A stretch of DNA of 64,000 nt, from NCBI GenBank assembly GCA_963741565.1, contig CAVUIK010000008.1, forward strand, positions 558,001 through 622,000, written 5' to 3'. Below the pieces are notes generated by a model. That model worked only from the letters and a program-made list of their open reading frames with translations. It searched no databases and was not told the origin of the DNA. A program made the position numbers and the translations under genes. The stretch's first letter is position 1; each line of letters opens with the position of its first letter. Below, in pieces: positions 35,490-44,460 of this stretch. This DNA is from Ga0077555 sp963741565 (lineage in GTDB: Bacteria; Pseudomonadota; Alphaproteobacteria; Rhizobiales; Hyphomicrobiaceae).

Positions 35490-37610
35490 CTAGCGCGGCG
35501 ATACTTTGCCCGGCTTCGCCTTGGCATGCGGAAGCCCCTTGAGCCGCGTCTCCGGTTTCATCACCGGCACACCCTTGGTCGTAAATGATTGTTCGCCGTG
35601 TTTGCGCCCAAGCCGGCGGCCTTCGCCACCCGAAAGCCCGGTTCCGGCGGGCTGCCACAGTGGCACCAACTGATGCTTGCCCGGTCCGATCAAGTCAGCG
35701 CGCCCCATGGCCTTGAGCGCATCACGCAGCAGCGGCCAGTTCTCGGCATCGTGGTAGCGCAGGAACGCCTTATGCAGCCGCCGCTGCTTCAGGCCTTTGA
35801 CCGTCTCGACGTCTTCCGAGCCGCCCTTGCGCACGGCCTTCAATGGGTTCTTGCCCGAATGATACATCGCGGTCGCAAGCGCCATCGGCGAGGGCAGAAA
35901 CGTTTGAACCTGGTCGGCGCGGTATTTGTTCTTCTTCAACCACAGTGCGAGGTGCATCATGTCCTCGTCGGTGGTGCCGGGATGCGCCGCGATGAAATAC
36001 GGAATCAGGAAGTATTTCTTGTCCGCCTTGCGCACGGCGTCATCGAACAGCTGCTTGAAGCGCTCGTAGCTGCCGATGCCTGGCTTCATCATTTTCGAGA
36101 GCGGGCCATCCTCGGTGTGCTCCGGCGCAATCTTGAGATACCCGCCGACATGATGCGTCACCAGCTCCTTGATATAAGCCGGGCTCTTCACGGCGAGGTC
36201 GTAGCGCACGCCAGACGCCACGGCGACCTTCTTGATGCCTGGCAGCTCGCGCGCCTTGCGATAGAGCTGGATCAACTGGTCGTGGCTCGTGTTGAGGTTC
36301 GGACAGATCTCGGGATGCACGCACGACAGGCGGCGGCACTTAGCCTCGATGTTGGGATCCTTGCACGCCATCCGGTACATGTTTGCGGTTGGCCCGCCGA
36401 TGTCCGAGATGACGCCCGTAAAGCCCGGCGTCTTGTCGCGGATGATCTCGATCTCCTTCAAAACCGAGCCTTCAGAACGGTTCTGGATGATGCGCCCTTC
36501 GTGCTCGGTGATTGAGCAGAACGAGCAACCGCCGAAGCAACCACGCATGATCGTCACGGAAAAGCGGATCATTTCCCATGCCGGGATCTTCGCGTTCCCA
36601 TAGGTTGCATGGGGTGCCCGCGCATAGGGCAACTCGTAGACCGCATCCATCTCCTCGGTCGTCAGCGGAATCGGCGGTGGTGTCACCCACAGCTCGCGGT
36701 CGCCATGGCGCTGGACCAGCGGGCGCGCATTGCCTGGGTTGCTCTCGCGATGCAAGACGCGCGACGCGCGCGCATAAGTCTCGGGATCGGCCTGCACCTG
36801 CTCGAACGACGGCAGCCGAATGACCGTGCGCGAATTCTTGGTTATGCGGGCGCCTTCGTCGGAGCTCGACACATCATCGGCGTGCAGTTCCTCAAACCCC
36901 TCGGGCACCGCGCTTTTGACGAGTCCGACGCCGCGTATGTCATCGCACGCGGCGGGCAACTGACCTTTGGCGAGACGATGCGCAACTTCGACCACCGAGC
37001 GCTCGGCATTTCCGTAGAGCAGAATGTCGGCCTTCGCATCGACCAGGACCGAACGGCGCACCTTGTCCGACCAGTAGTCATAGTGCGCGATGCGGCGCAG
37101 CGACGACTCGATTCCGCCGAGCACGATGGTAGCGTCCTTGTAGGCCTCGCGGCAGCGGTGAGCGTAAACGATCACCGAGCGATCCGGCCGCTTGCCGCCT
37201 TCACCGCCAGGCGTGTAGCTGTCGTTATGGCGCAAGCGGCGGTCGGCCGTATAGCGGTTAACCATCGAGTCCATATTCCCGCCGGTGACCCCGAAAAACA
37301 GTGTCGGCTGGCCCAGGGCCTTGAAGGGTTCCGCGCTTTGCCAGTCGGGTTGCGAGATGATGCCGACGCGGAAGCCCTGAGCCTCCAGCAACCGTCCGAT
37401 AATCGCCATGCCGAAACTCGGATGATCGACGTATGCATCGCCCGTCACCAGGATAATGTCGCAGGCGTCCCAGCCGAGCGCATCCATCTCCTCCCGCGAA
37501 ACCGGCAGAAATGGCGCCGTGCCGAGGCGGTGTGCCCAGAACTTGCGATAGGAGAACAAGGGTTTCGCCGGCTCGATGCCGGTCGTCGCCGTAGGGCTGA
37601 GGGTGGTCAT
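35490..37610 (-). CDS. ygiQ: YgiQ family (UPF0313) radical SAM protein
   Basis: A 706-residue radical SAM protein. The N-terminal B12-binding-like half has DIILVTGDAYVDHPSFG and IVLGGIESSLRRIAHYDYW. The iron-sulfur motif C-x3-C-x2-C is in MRGCFGGCSFCSITEHEGR. Further conserved blocks are SDIGGPTANMY and YLKIAPEHTEDGPL, and it ends in a basic Lys/Arg tail. The chemical role of UPF0313 proteins is not established. The ATG at 37610 begins MTTLSPTATTG; the same frame stays open upstream to 38912, but that part is antisense to nothing conserved and overlaps the MFS gene. A 113-bp gap separates it from the MFS gene. Confidence 0.93.
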   Translation of the reverse strand: MTTLSPTATTGIEPAKPLFSYRKFWAHRLGTAPFLPVSREEMDALGWDACDIILVTGDAYVDHPSFGMAIIGRLLEAQGFRVGIISQPDWQSAEPFKALGQPTLFFGVTGGNMDSMVNRYTADRRLRHNDSYTPGGEGGKRPDRSVIVYAHRCREAYKDATIVLGGIESSLRRIAHYDYWSDKVRRSVLVDAKADILLYGNAERSVVEVAHRLAKGQLPAACDDIRGVGLVKSAVPEGFEELHADDVSSSDEGARITKNSRTVIRLPSFEQVQADPETYARASRVLHRESNPGNARPLVQRHGDRELWVTPPPIPLTTEEMDAVYELPYARAPHATYGNAKIPAWEMIRFSVTIMRGCFGGCSFCSITEHEGRIIQNRSEGSVLKEIEIIRDKTPGFTGVISDIGGPTANMYRMACKDPNIEAKCRRLSCVHPEICPNLNTSHDQLIQLYRKARELPGIKKVAVASGVRYDLAVKSPAYIKELVTHHVGGYLKIAPEHTEDGPLSKMMKPGIGSYERFKQLFDDAVRKADKKYFLIPYFIAAHPGTTDEDMMHLALWLKKNKYRADQVQTFLPSPMALATAMYHSGKNPLKAVRKGGSEDVETVKGLKQRRLHKAFLRYHDAENWPLLRDALKAMGRADLIGPGKHQLVPLWQPAGTGLSGGEGRRLGRKHGEQSFTTKGVPVMKPETRLKGLPHAKAKPGKVSPR

Positions 37611-37723
37611 TGAAGGTCCTGGGGCCATTCGGCCAATCGCGAAACTCGGCGCGCTATAGCAGATACCGTGCGTCCTGTCTGGCCCGGTCCTGGCCAGCCG
37701 CGAGCCCTGCAAGGCAATTGTGG

Positions 37724-38887
37724 TCAGGCCCTTCGAGCATTGGGCGCACCGGCTTTGAGCAAACGGACCGACGCCAAGGTGACAAGGAGCGCGGCTCCAA
37801 CGTAGATCGCCCAGGCGGGCGCGATCGGAAACAAGATCCCCGCTGCAAGCGGCCCTATCCCCGCGCCGATATCCCGCCAGGTCGCCTGCCGGGCCAAAGC
37901 CGGCACTCGGGCGTCGCCGGGAAAAGCCTCGGCCACCGCTGGCGCCAACAGAGTTTGCGTCAAGGCGCGCAGAATGATCGTGCCAAAGACGCCGACCCAG
38001 AGTAAAGGACCAGGCACGGCCAGCAGCGCCAGCGTAGCCGCCGTAACGAACGACAGCCCGATCAGCACGCGGCCAGCACCGTATCGATGGCCGAGCAGGC
38101 CGCCGGCCGTCGAGAACGCGATCTCCGTAGCGTAGCGGACGGCCATGGCAAAGCCGGCCGCCAACACCGCCTCGTTCGGATAGCTCGCAGCCGCCAGCAG
38201 CCCCAATCCAAAAATGAAAAGGCCATCCAAAGTGAATCCGGTCGAGAACGACCAGATGCTTATCGCGTCCGGTCGCTCGAAGCGGGCAGCGCGCCCCTTG
38301 ATGGGCTCCCGAGTATCGGGCAGGAGACGAGCATACAACGGTGCCAGACAGGCAACTGCCGCCAGCACCCCGAACACGATACGCGGGCCGAAATGATAGG
38401 CGAGCACCGCGCCAACGATCAGGCCGGCCGTCGGGCCGACGGCGATGATCATGCGCACATGGCCCATGCGACGCGCGGCTCCCTCGCCCACGGAGGTCGC
38501 CAGCGCCTGATTGGCGATGTTCATTGCAGCAAACGACAATCCCCACATCAACCGCGCGATGAGCAGCGGCCAAAGGCCGGACATCGTCGCATAGGCGAGC
38601 GTCGCAGCAGCTGCGCCCAGTGCCGCGAGCAGACAGGCGGCGCGCGGGCCCTGCTCGGCGAAATACGTGGCCACCCAGCCATAGCCGATGATGCGCACGA
38701 TCCGGTTGGCGGCCAGCAAGATCCCCGCTTCCGGCAATGTCACACCGAAGGTCGCGGCGTAAATCGGTAGCAGCAGGTAGAGCACCGTATCGCCGGGCAG
38801 CGTCAACGCCAGCGTGATAGCGGCGTTCCGTGCTGCGCGATCGGCGATCGCTGCTGCACCTTGCTGGGCGATGCCCTCCACCGACAT
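37724..38887 (-). CDS. MFS transporter
   Basis: A 387-residue major facilitator with twelve predicted helices. The N-terminal half starts LALTLPGDTVLYLLLPIYAA and has the motif A region GYGWVATYFAEQGPRAACLL after helix 2. The central loop is short and basic (PIKGRAARFERP). No substrate-specific signature is recognised, so cargo and direction are unknown. The start at 38887 has AAGGGG upstream; an open frame continues into the ndk terminator region without homology. It lies downstream of ndk on the same strand, behind a strong terminator, so it is probably separately transcribed. Confidence 0.87.
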   Translation of the reverse strand: MSVEGIAQQGAAAIADRAARNAAITLALTLPGDTVLYLLLPIYAATFGVTLPEAGILLAANRIVRIIGYGWVATYFAEQGPRAACLLAALGAAAATLAYATMSGLWPLLIARLMWGLSFAAMNIANQALATSVGEGAARRMGHVRMIIAVGPTAGLIVGAVLAYHFGPRIVFGVLAAVACLAPLYARLLPDTREPIKGRAARFERPDAISIWSFSTGFTLDGLFIFGLGLLAAASYPNEAVLAAGFAMAVRYATEIAFSTAGGLLGHRYGAGRVLIGLSFVTAATLALLAVPGPLLWVGVFGTIILRALTQTLLAPAVAEAFPGDARVPALARQATWRDIGAGIGPLAAGILFPIAPAWAIYVGAALLVTLASVRLLKAGAPNARRA

Positions 38888-38930
38888 GCCGTTCCCCCTT
38901 GCTCGCTGCCAATTTTTGGCCGGCGCGGCA

Positions 38931-38960
38931 GAAATGAAAATGGCGCCCGCGGGCGCCATT
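38931..38960 (-). terminator. Rho-independent terminator of ndk
   Basis: A 22-nt perfect palindrome (38939-38960, core GGCGCCCGCGGGCGCC) is followed on the minus strand by TTTTCATTTC. It begins about 28 bp after the ndk stop. Confidence 0.85.
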
Positions 38961-38987
38961 GCCGTTTCCGGAAGTGCGAGTGTCGCC

Positions 38988-39410
38988 TCAGCCGACAATC
39001 TCGTCGAGGCGGAAGTTCAGCGCGATCTCGCGGTCGGCGGCGGCTGGGCTGTCCGAGCCGTGGGTGGAGTTTTCACCCTTCGATACGGCGAACAGCTTGC
39101 GGATGGTTCCATCCTTGGCTTCTTTCGGGTCGGTAGCGCCCATCACATCGCGATACTTGCCGATGGCACCCTCCCCCTCGAGAACCTGAAGCACGATCGG
39201 GCCGGAGGTCATGAAACTGGTCAGCTCGCCGTAGAACGGGCGCGCCTTGTGCTCCTCGTAGAACTTCTCGGCCTGGGCCTTGGTCCAAAGCACCCGCTTC
39301 TGGGCAACGATGCGAAGGCCCGCCTTCTCGATCACGGCGTTGATGGCGCCGGTCAGGTTCCGCCGGGTCGCGTCCGGCTTGAGGATGGAAAACGTGCGCT
39401 CGATGGCCAT
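38988..39410 (-). CDS. ndk: Nucleoside diphosphate kinase
   Basis: A 140-residue enzyme that swaps the gamma phosphate between nucleoside di- and triphosphates through a phosphohistidine. The active-site His117 lies in the signature ENSTHGSDS. TFSILKPDATRRNLTG at the N-terminus and FYGELTSFMTSGPIVLQVLE in the middle are diagnostic. Full length for the family. It is cytoplasmic. It has its own terminator downstream and a 116-bp intergenic region shared with the divergent AhpD-like gene. Confidence 0.97.
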   Translation of the reverse strand: MAIERTFSILKPDATRRNLTGAINAVIEKAGLRIVAQKRVLWTKAQAEKFYEEHKARPFYGELTSFMTSGPIVLQVLEGEGAIGKYRDVMGATDPKEAKDGTIRKLFAVSKGENSTHGSDSPAAADREIALNFRLDEIVG

Positions 39411-39526
39411 CTGGATGCTCTCGATTTGGGCTTATGGGTTGAGATTGCGGCGGGTTATAGCTGCCGACCAGCGGCCCAGCAAGGCCGCACACATGCGGGA
39501 CTACGAGCCCGTAAAGGAGTGGCAGC

Positions 39527-39910
39527 ATGACACCGATCGATCCGCTCAAAGCCAATGCCGAGGTCCGCGCCGTGTTCGACGACATCAAGGTGTCGCGCAA
39601 CGTCCGCGACGTGAACAATTTCTGGAAGTATCTCGCAAATGAGCCCCGGATGCTGAAGCATACCTGGGAAAGTCTCAAGGCCATCATGGGACCGGGCGCG
39701 CTCGATCCGCTGACCAAGGAATTGGTCTACGTCGCCGTCTCGATTACCAACAACTGCGAGTACTGCATGGCCTCCCACACCGCCAGTGCCCGAGCCAAGG
39801 GGGCCACCGACGCCCAGATCAATGAGCTTTATGCCGTCGTCGGCCTTGCCAACATGACCAACCGGCTAGCCAACGCCTACAAGGTGCCAGTCGACGAAGC
39901 GTTCAAATAA
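39527..39910 (+). CDS. Carboxymuconolactone decarboxylase/AhpD family protein
   Basis: A 127-residue helical protein with the AhpD-type redox motif Cys77-x-x-Cys80-x3-His84 in ITNNCEYCMASHT. In this family the Cys pair and His relay protons or electrons in peroxide defence, although many members have no known substrate. AAAGGAG stands 6 bp before the ATG at 39527. It is divergent from ndk. No peroxiredoxin gene is adjacent, so a role as a reductant for AhpC is not supported here. Confidence 0.88.
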   Translation: MTPIDPLKANAEVRAVFDDIKVSRNVRDVNNFWKYLANEPRMLKHTWESLKAIMGPGALDPLTKELVYVAVSITNNCEYCMASHTASARAKGATDAQINELYAVVGLANMTNRLANAYKVPVDEAFK

Positions 39911-40138
39911 GTCCTAAAAGCGTCCGTGCTCCCTCCGCAGTTGAATTCCGGCAGTTGCCTTTTGGCCTCCCCTCGCGTACATGAAGGCCCTCGAGCCGCC
40001 CGGCAGGGCATGCGGTGGCGGCTCCGAAAGCTGAAAACCCATCTCTTGGGGCGGTCGGCGCTTCCGCGGATCATTGGTCCGAGGACGGCTGGCCTTGTTG
40101 CTTGTGGCAACCCTCAAGAGCCAGAAAGGACGAGCAAA

Positions 40139-40339
40139 ATGCCCAAGTTGAAGACCAAGAGTGGCGCCAAAAAGCGCTTCAAGATGACGGGCTCCGGCAA
40201 GGTCAAGGCCGCAGCCCAGGGCAAGCGCCACGGGATGATCAAACGGACGGCGAAGTTCATTCAGAAGGCGCGCGGTACCATGGTGCTGACCGACTCTGAC
40301 GCCAAGATCGTCAAGAAGTACATGCCCTACGCGCGTTGA
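40139..40339 (+). CDS. rpmI: 50S ribosomal protein L35
   Basis: A 66-residue basic protein, MPKLKTKSGAKKRFKMTGSG to KYMPYAR, full length for bacterial L35. It binds 23S rRNA in the large subunit. AGAAAGGACG precedes the ATG. rplT follows 81 bp downstream, the usual pairing. infC is not upstream; the 228 bp before rpmI hold its promoter or leader, and no gene was recognised there. Confidence 0.97.
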   Translation: MPKLKTKSGAKKRFKMTGSGKVKAAAQGKRHGMIKRTAKFIQKARGTMVLTDSDAKIVKKYMPYAR

Positions 40340-40420
40340 AACTTGGGCCTTCCGATGCCCACTGGCGCATCCGGCCCGTGCAACTCAACAGACATCATCT
40401 CGAAGTGACGGAGAATTACC

Positions 40421-40783
40421 ATGGCACGCGTCAAACGCGGCGTCCAAGCCCACGCCAAACACAAAAAAGTCCTGAAGCTCGCGCGCGGCTACTACGGCCG
40501 CCGCAAGAATACCATCCGCATCGCCAAGCAGGCGGTCGAGAAGGCGATGCAATACGCCTATCGCGATCGCAAGGTCAGAAAGCGCAATTTCCGCGCGCTC
40601 TGGATCCAGCGCATCAACGCCGCTACCCGCGAGCACGGCATGACCTATGGGCGATTTATCCATGGCCTTTCCGTCGCCGGGATCGAGATCGACCGCAAGG
40701 TACTTGCCGATCTCGCCGTCAAGGATGCGGCCGGCTTCAAGGCGCTCGTCGATCAGGCTCAGGCTGCCGCCAAGACGGCCTGA
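40421..40783 (+). CDS. rplT: 50S ribosomal protein L20
   Basis: A 120-residue protein, MARVKRGVQAHAKHKKVLKL onward, with the conserved GYYGRRKNTIRIAKQAV and FRALWIQRINAA segments. L20 is needed early in 50S assembly, and in many bacteria it represses its own operon by binding leader or intergenic RNA. ACGGAGAATTACC precedes the ATG. pheS follows after 133 bp that contain two hairpins. Confidence 0.98.
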   Translation: MARVKRGVQAHAKHKKVLKLARGYYGRRKNTIRIAKQAVEKAMQYAYRDRKVRKRNFRALWIQRINAATREHGMTYGRFIHGLSVAGIEIDRKVLADLAVKDAAGFKALVDQAQAAAKTA

Positions 40784-40810
40784 GCGTTTCCAATCGATAA
40801 CGGTTCGGCC

Positions 40811-40871
40811 GGTTGCTGGTGGGCAACCGAAAGCTCACAGATGGCAGCCGGAAGGAGTGCGCTCCTTTCGG
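40811..40871 (+). promoter_or_regulatory. Two stem-loops in the rplT-pheS intergenic region
   Basis: GGTTGC/GCAACC (40811-40816 with 40823-40828) forms a short stem. CCGGAAGGAG (40848-40857) pairs with CTCCTTTCGG (40862-40871), one G-U pair, around a TGCG loop. No U-tract follows. They lie 45-105 nt before the pheS start and could attenuate or process the transcript; function is inferred from position. Confidence 0.4.
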
Positions 40872-40916
40872 CGATCGGCGTTTGGGTACGGGTTTCAGAG
40901 ACGAAGTGAGGTGCAT

Positions 40917-41999
40917 ATGAGCGGTCAGGACCTCAACAGCATCGAGACGGAGCTGCTCGGCGACATCGCCAAGGCCACCGATCTCGCCCACATCGAGCAG
41001 GTGCGCATTGCCGCGATCGGCAAGAAGGGCCGCGTCCCCGAGCTCATGTCGCAACTCGGCATGTTGCCGACCGAGGACCGCAAGAGATTCGGCGCCGCCG
41101 TCAACCAGCTAAAGGTAAAAGTGACGGACGCGCTGGAAGCGCGCAAGTCGGTGCTGGAGGGCGTAGCGCAGTTGGCGAAGCTGGCTGCCGAGCGCGCCGA
41201 CGTGACGTTGCCCGTACGCCCCGGCCCGCTGGCCGAGGGCCGCATTCATCCGGTGAGCCAGGTCTTCGATGAGATCGCCGAGATCTTCGCCGACATGGGC
41301 TTCTCGATCGCCGAAGGGCCGGATATCGAGTCCGACGATCTGAATTTTACCAAGCTCAACATCCCGCCGGAACATCCTGCGCGGCAGATGCACGACACGT
41401 TCTATCTCAAGTCGCCGGAGCGCGTCGCCAAGGGCGAACCACCCTATGTCCTGCGCACACACACGAGCCCCGTACAGATCCGCACGATGATGAGTCAGAA
41501 ACCACCAATCCGCATCATCGTGCCGGGCCGCGTCTACCGTATGGACAGCGACGCCACGCATACACCGATGTTCCACCAGATCGAGGGCCTCGTCATCGAT
41601 GAGACCACCCACTTCGGTCATATGAAGTGGTGCCTCGAAGAGTTCTGCAAGGCGTTCTTCGAGGTCGAAAAGGTCAAGATGCGCTTCCGCGCCTCGCATT
41701 TCCCGTTCACTGAGCCTTCGGCCGAAGTCGACGTCGAGGCCGAGGCGATCGGCAAGCCCGGTCAATGGCTCGAGATTCTCGGCTGCGGTATGGTGCACCC
41801 TAAGGTGATCGCCAACTGCGGGCTGGATCCTAACAAGTACCAGGGCTGGGCGTTCGGCATGGGCCTCGACCGCATCACCATGCTCAAGTACGCCATCCCC
41901 GACCTGCGCGACATGTTCAACGCCGACCTGCGGTGGCTCCGCCACTACGGCTTCTCTGCCTTCGACGTCCCAACCCTTGCCGGGGGTATGTCAAGCTGA
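40917..41999 (+). CDS. pheS: Phenylalanine-tRNA ligase alpha subunit
   Basis: A 360-residue catalytic subunit of the alpha2-beta2 synthetase. An N-terminal coiled coil (about residues 1-90) leads to class II motif 2 (RIIVPGRVYRMDSDATHTP, FHQIEGLVID) and motif 3 (WAFGMGLDRITMLKYAI). RTHTSPVQIRTM contributes to the phenylalanine pocket. The ATG at 40917 follows GTGAGGTGC. The beta subunit gene pheT is not downstream; a convergent LLM gene is there instead, so pheT must lie elsewhere in the genome. Confidence 0.97.
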   Translation: MSGQDLNSIETELLGDIAKATDLAHIEQVRIAAIGKKGRVPELMSQLGMLPTEDRKRFGAAVNQLKVKVTDALEARKSVLEGVAQLAKLAAERADVTLPVRPGPLAEGRIHPVSQVFDEIAEIFADMGFSIAEGPDIESDDLNFTKLNIPPEHPARQMHDTFYLKSPERVAKGEPPYVLRTHTSPVQIRTMMSQKPPIRIIVPGRVYRMDSDATHTPMFHQIEGLVIDETTHFGHMKWCLEEFCKAFFEVEKVKMRFRASHFPFTEPSAEVDVEAEAIGKPGQWLEILGCGMVHPKVIANCGLDPNKYQGWAFGMGLDRITMLKYAIPDLRDMFNADLRWLRHYGFSAFDVPTLAGGMSS

Positions 42000-42074
42000 G
42001 CTGTGCAGACCTAACGCAGTTCCCTTCCTTATGAAGGGAGGAATTCGGGTCGGGCGAACTGCTGACGATGCAGG

Positions 42075-43031
42075 CTATCGCGCCTTTGCCATCACCTCGG
42101 AGGCGAACCGCTCCAACCGGTCAAGCGTACCGTTGAGATCGCTACCGTCGCCGCCGATCAGGAAATGCTCGAGGCCACGCGCACGATAGGCGCCGATGTC
42201 GTCGATGATCGCCTGCGCGCTTCCCGTAAACCGAAGCCTTCCGCCGCTCGGCGTTTTCTCTTCGACACCCACTTGGCAATAGATCGCGAGTAGAGCCGCC
42301 GTGATCGCGTGCGGATCGCGCCCCGCCTTGCCGGCTTCGGCTCTGACGTGCTCGATCCCTTGGCCGTAGAGCTCGGGCGTATCCAACTGCGCCCCTGGAT
42401 TGGCCGCCACCGGATACCAACCATCACCAAGCCGGCCAGCACGGCGACGGGCGCCCGCTGCCTCGCCGCCGACCCAGATCGGCGGGTGGGGGCGTTGTAC
42501 CGGCTTCGGCTCGAATTTCACCTTGCTGAAGTGGGCAAACCGGCCGTCGAGGGCCGGCAACAGCTGCGTCCACAACGCGCGAAACGCCTCAATGTACTCG
42601 TCGGACGCCTTGGCGCGGTCGGCGAACGGCGGCGCACCTAGCAGCGCCATCTCCTCAGCCATCCAGCCGACACCGACGCCGGCCGTCAGTCGCCCCTTCG
42701 AGAGCACATCGAGCGTCGCCAGCATCTTCGCCGCGAGCACGGGATGGCGATGGGGCAGGACGAGAACGGACGTCAAAAGACGGATCCGGCTCGTCGCTGC
42801 TGCGACGAAGCTCAGCGCCGTCACCTGCTCCAGGCAGACACCCGTATCCTGCGCAAAGAATTTGCCGGTTTTGGCATAGGGATAACGGCTGTCTACCTCG
42901 GTCGCGACGACGACATGATCGCTGATGCCGAAGTGATCGAACCCCAAAGCCTCGGCCTTCCGCGCAACCGTCATCAATGTATCGGGATTTCCGACGACGC
43001 CGCGGGACCCGAAATGCAGACCGAACTTCAT
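42075..43031 (-). CDS. LLM-class F420-dependent oxidoreductase-like protein
   Basis: A 318-residue TIM-barrel luciferase-like protein (TIGR03619 style). It starts MKFGLHFGSRGVVGN and has KAEALGFDHFGISDHVVV, GRLTAGVGVGWMAEEM and HPPIWVGGEAAGARRRAG. Proteobacterial members may use FMN or F420; which applies here cannot be told. CAGGAGAG precedes the ATG at 43031. It follows ureG by 84 bp on the same strand and could be a last, unrelated member of the urease transcript. It converges on pheS. Confidence 0.87.
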   Translation of the reverse strand: MKFGLHFGSRGVVGNPDTLMTVARKAEALGFDHFGISDHVVVATEVDSRYPYAKTGKFFAQDTGVCLEQVTALSFVAAATSRIRLLTSVLVLPHRHPVLAAKMLATLDVLSKGRLTAGVGVGWMAEEMALLGAPPFADRAKASDEYIEAFRALWTQLLPALDGRFAHFSKVKFEPKPVQRPHPPIWVGGEAAGARRRAGRLGDGWYPVAANPGAQLDTPELYGQGIEHVRAEAGKAGRDPHAITAALLAIYCQVGVEEKTPSGGRLRFTGSAQAIIDDIGAYRARGLEHFLIGGDGSDLNGTLDRLERFASEVMAKAR

Positions 43032-43115
43032 GGTTCTCTCCTGGCCAATGGCCGACGCGATCTCGCGATCGATTATGCGGGTCACAGGCAAAAGCGAGAA
43101 CTGAAATAACGTTCG

Positions 43116-43733
43116 TCAAGAGAGCCCGCCTGAGCGAACGATAAACTCGCTGATCTCCGCAACGCCCTTGCCATCACGAATGCACGTGAATACGAACGGA
43201 CGCTCCCCGCGCATGCGCTTGGCGTCCCGATCCATTACCTCCAGGCTGGCACCCACATGCGGCGCGAGGTCCGTCTTGTTGATGACAAGCAGATCAGATC
43301 GCGTAATGCCGGGCCCTCCCTTGCGCGGGATCTTTTCGCCCTGGGCGACATCGATCACATAGATCGTGAGATCCGCGAGTTCCGGCGAGAAGGTCGCAGC
43401 GAGATTGTCGCCGCCGGACTCGATCAGAATCAAGTCGAGCTTCGGAAACTTCTTTCGCATCGTAGCGATGGCCGCGAGATTGATGGAGCAGTCTTCGCGG
43501 ATCGCCGTATGCGGGCAGCCACCTGTCTCGACGCCCATGATCCGCTCGAGCGGTAACGCCTGCAGGCGATTGAGGATCTCGGCATCTTCTTTCGTGTAGA
43601 TATCGTTGGTGATGGCGCAGATGTCGAAGCGCTCTCGCAGTGCCCGGCAGAGCGCAGCAGTGAGCGTGGTTTTTCCGGACCCGACCGGGCCACCGATACC
43701 GACACGCAGGGGACCGTTTTGGGACGACGTCAT
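43116..43733 (-). CDS. ureG: Urease accessory GTPase UreG
   Basis: A 205-residue SIMIBI-class GTPase. The P-loop GPVGSGKT is at residues 15-22. GVETGGCPHTAIREDCSINL carries the Cys-Pro-His nickel site, and LLVINKTDLAPHVG the NKTD guanine motif. With UreF and UreD it drives GTP-dependent nickel insertion into the urease active site. Its ATG overlaps the ureF stop by 4 bp, so translation is coupled. Full length for the family. Confidence 0.97.
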   Translation of the reverse strand: MTSSQNGPLRVGIGGPVGSGKTTLTAALCRALRERFDICAITNDIYTKEDAEILNRLQALPLERIMGVETGGCPHTAIREDCSINLAAIATMRKKFPKLDLILIESGGDNLAATFSPELADLTIYVIDVAQGEKIPRKGGPGITRSDLLVINKTDLAPHVGASLEVMDRDAKRMRGERPFVFTCIRDGKGVAEISEFIVRSGGLS

Positions 43734-44452
43734 GATCGAAAAAGCCTCGTGTATTGGGTTTCATGGGCAAGCGACGCGAGATCGGAACGCAACGCCGATC
43801 CGCCGAGGTCATCGATCGTCGCAAAGGCTATGGTATCCACGACATCTCGAATAGCCGGCCACAGCGAGGCGATGATGCGCTGACCATCGGTCTGTCCGAC
43901 GATCGAGAGACGAACCGCCGCCGACACTAGATTGCCAACGAACGCAAGACCGTACGCCAGACGCGCCGGCGCAATTGCAATGCCGTGGGCCTCACTCGCC
44001 AATCCGACGGCAACCGGATAGACAATCTCGGCGCCAACGGCTTGGATCGCGTCGCTCAGTCCCGGGGCGGGCCATGCCGCCGTTATCGCCTGCAGAAAGG
44101 CCGCTCCCGGTTGGACCGTCTCGAGGCGTCGCTCGGCAGACGGTTGCATTGCCAGGGCGAGATCATTGATACCGGCAAGCTCGGCATGGCGAGCGCCGCG
44201 CATGGCCTCGGCGGCAACCCCAAGGAAGATCAGATCGTTGCGCAGCGCGCCGTCCGAGACCACACCCGCGATCCATGCTTGCAGCGTCGCGCAGTCGCGC
44301 GCCCAACCCTTGTGAGCGGCCCACTCCAGGCCATGGCTATAGGCAAAAGCGCCAACCGGAAATGCCGGCGACAGCCAGATGGCGAGACGCGGATCGAGGA
44401 GCCCTGCCGCAAAGCGGGCCTGCTCGATCATACCGTCTGCGCCATCGGGCAT
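43730..44452 (-). CDS. ureF: Urease accessory protein UreF
   Basis: A 240-residue all-helical protein that recruits UreG to the UreD-urease complex. Conserved segments include LSPAFPVGAFAYSHGLE, the helix WIAGVVSDGALRNDLIFL, and a C-terminal ending with SDLASLAHETQYTRLFRS. The start is read at 44452, 8 bp after the ureE stop; an internal ATG at 44431 is possible. Its stop overlaps the ureG start. Confidence 0.93.
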   Translation of the reverse strand: MPDGADGMIEQARFAAGLLDPRLAIWLSPAFPVGAFAYSHGLEWAAHKGWARDCATLQAWIAGVVSDGALRNDLIFLGVAAEAMRGARHAELAGINDLALAMQPSAERRLETVQPGAAFLQAITAAWPAPGLSDAIQAVGAEIVYPVAVGLASEAHGIAIAPARLAYGLAFVGNLVSAAVRLSIVGQTDGQRIIASLWPAIRDVVDTIAFATIDDLGGSALRSDLASLAHETQYTRLFRS

Positions 44453-44460
44453 GGTGTGGG

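Noticed and set aside
35490..38912. A single open frame of 1,140 codons covering ygiQ and the antisense-free region above it
   Set aside because: The part above 37610 lies over the MFS gene in another frame and has no protein family features; YgiQ starts cleanly at 37610.
42021..42039. A TCCCTTC/GAAGGGA hairpin as terminator of pheS
   Set aside because: The stem is only 7 bp with no U-tract on either strand; too weak to list as a feature.
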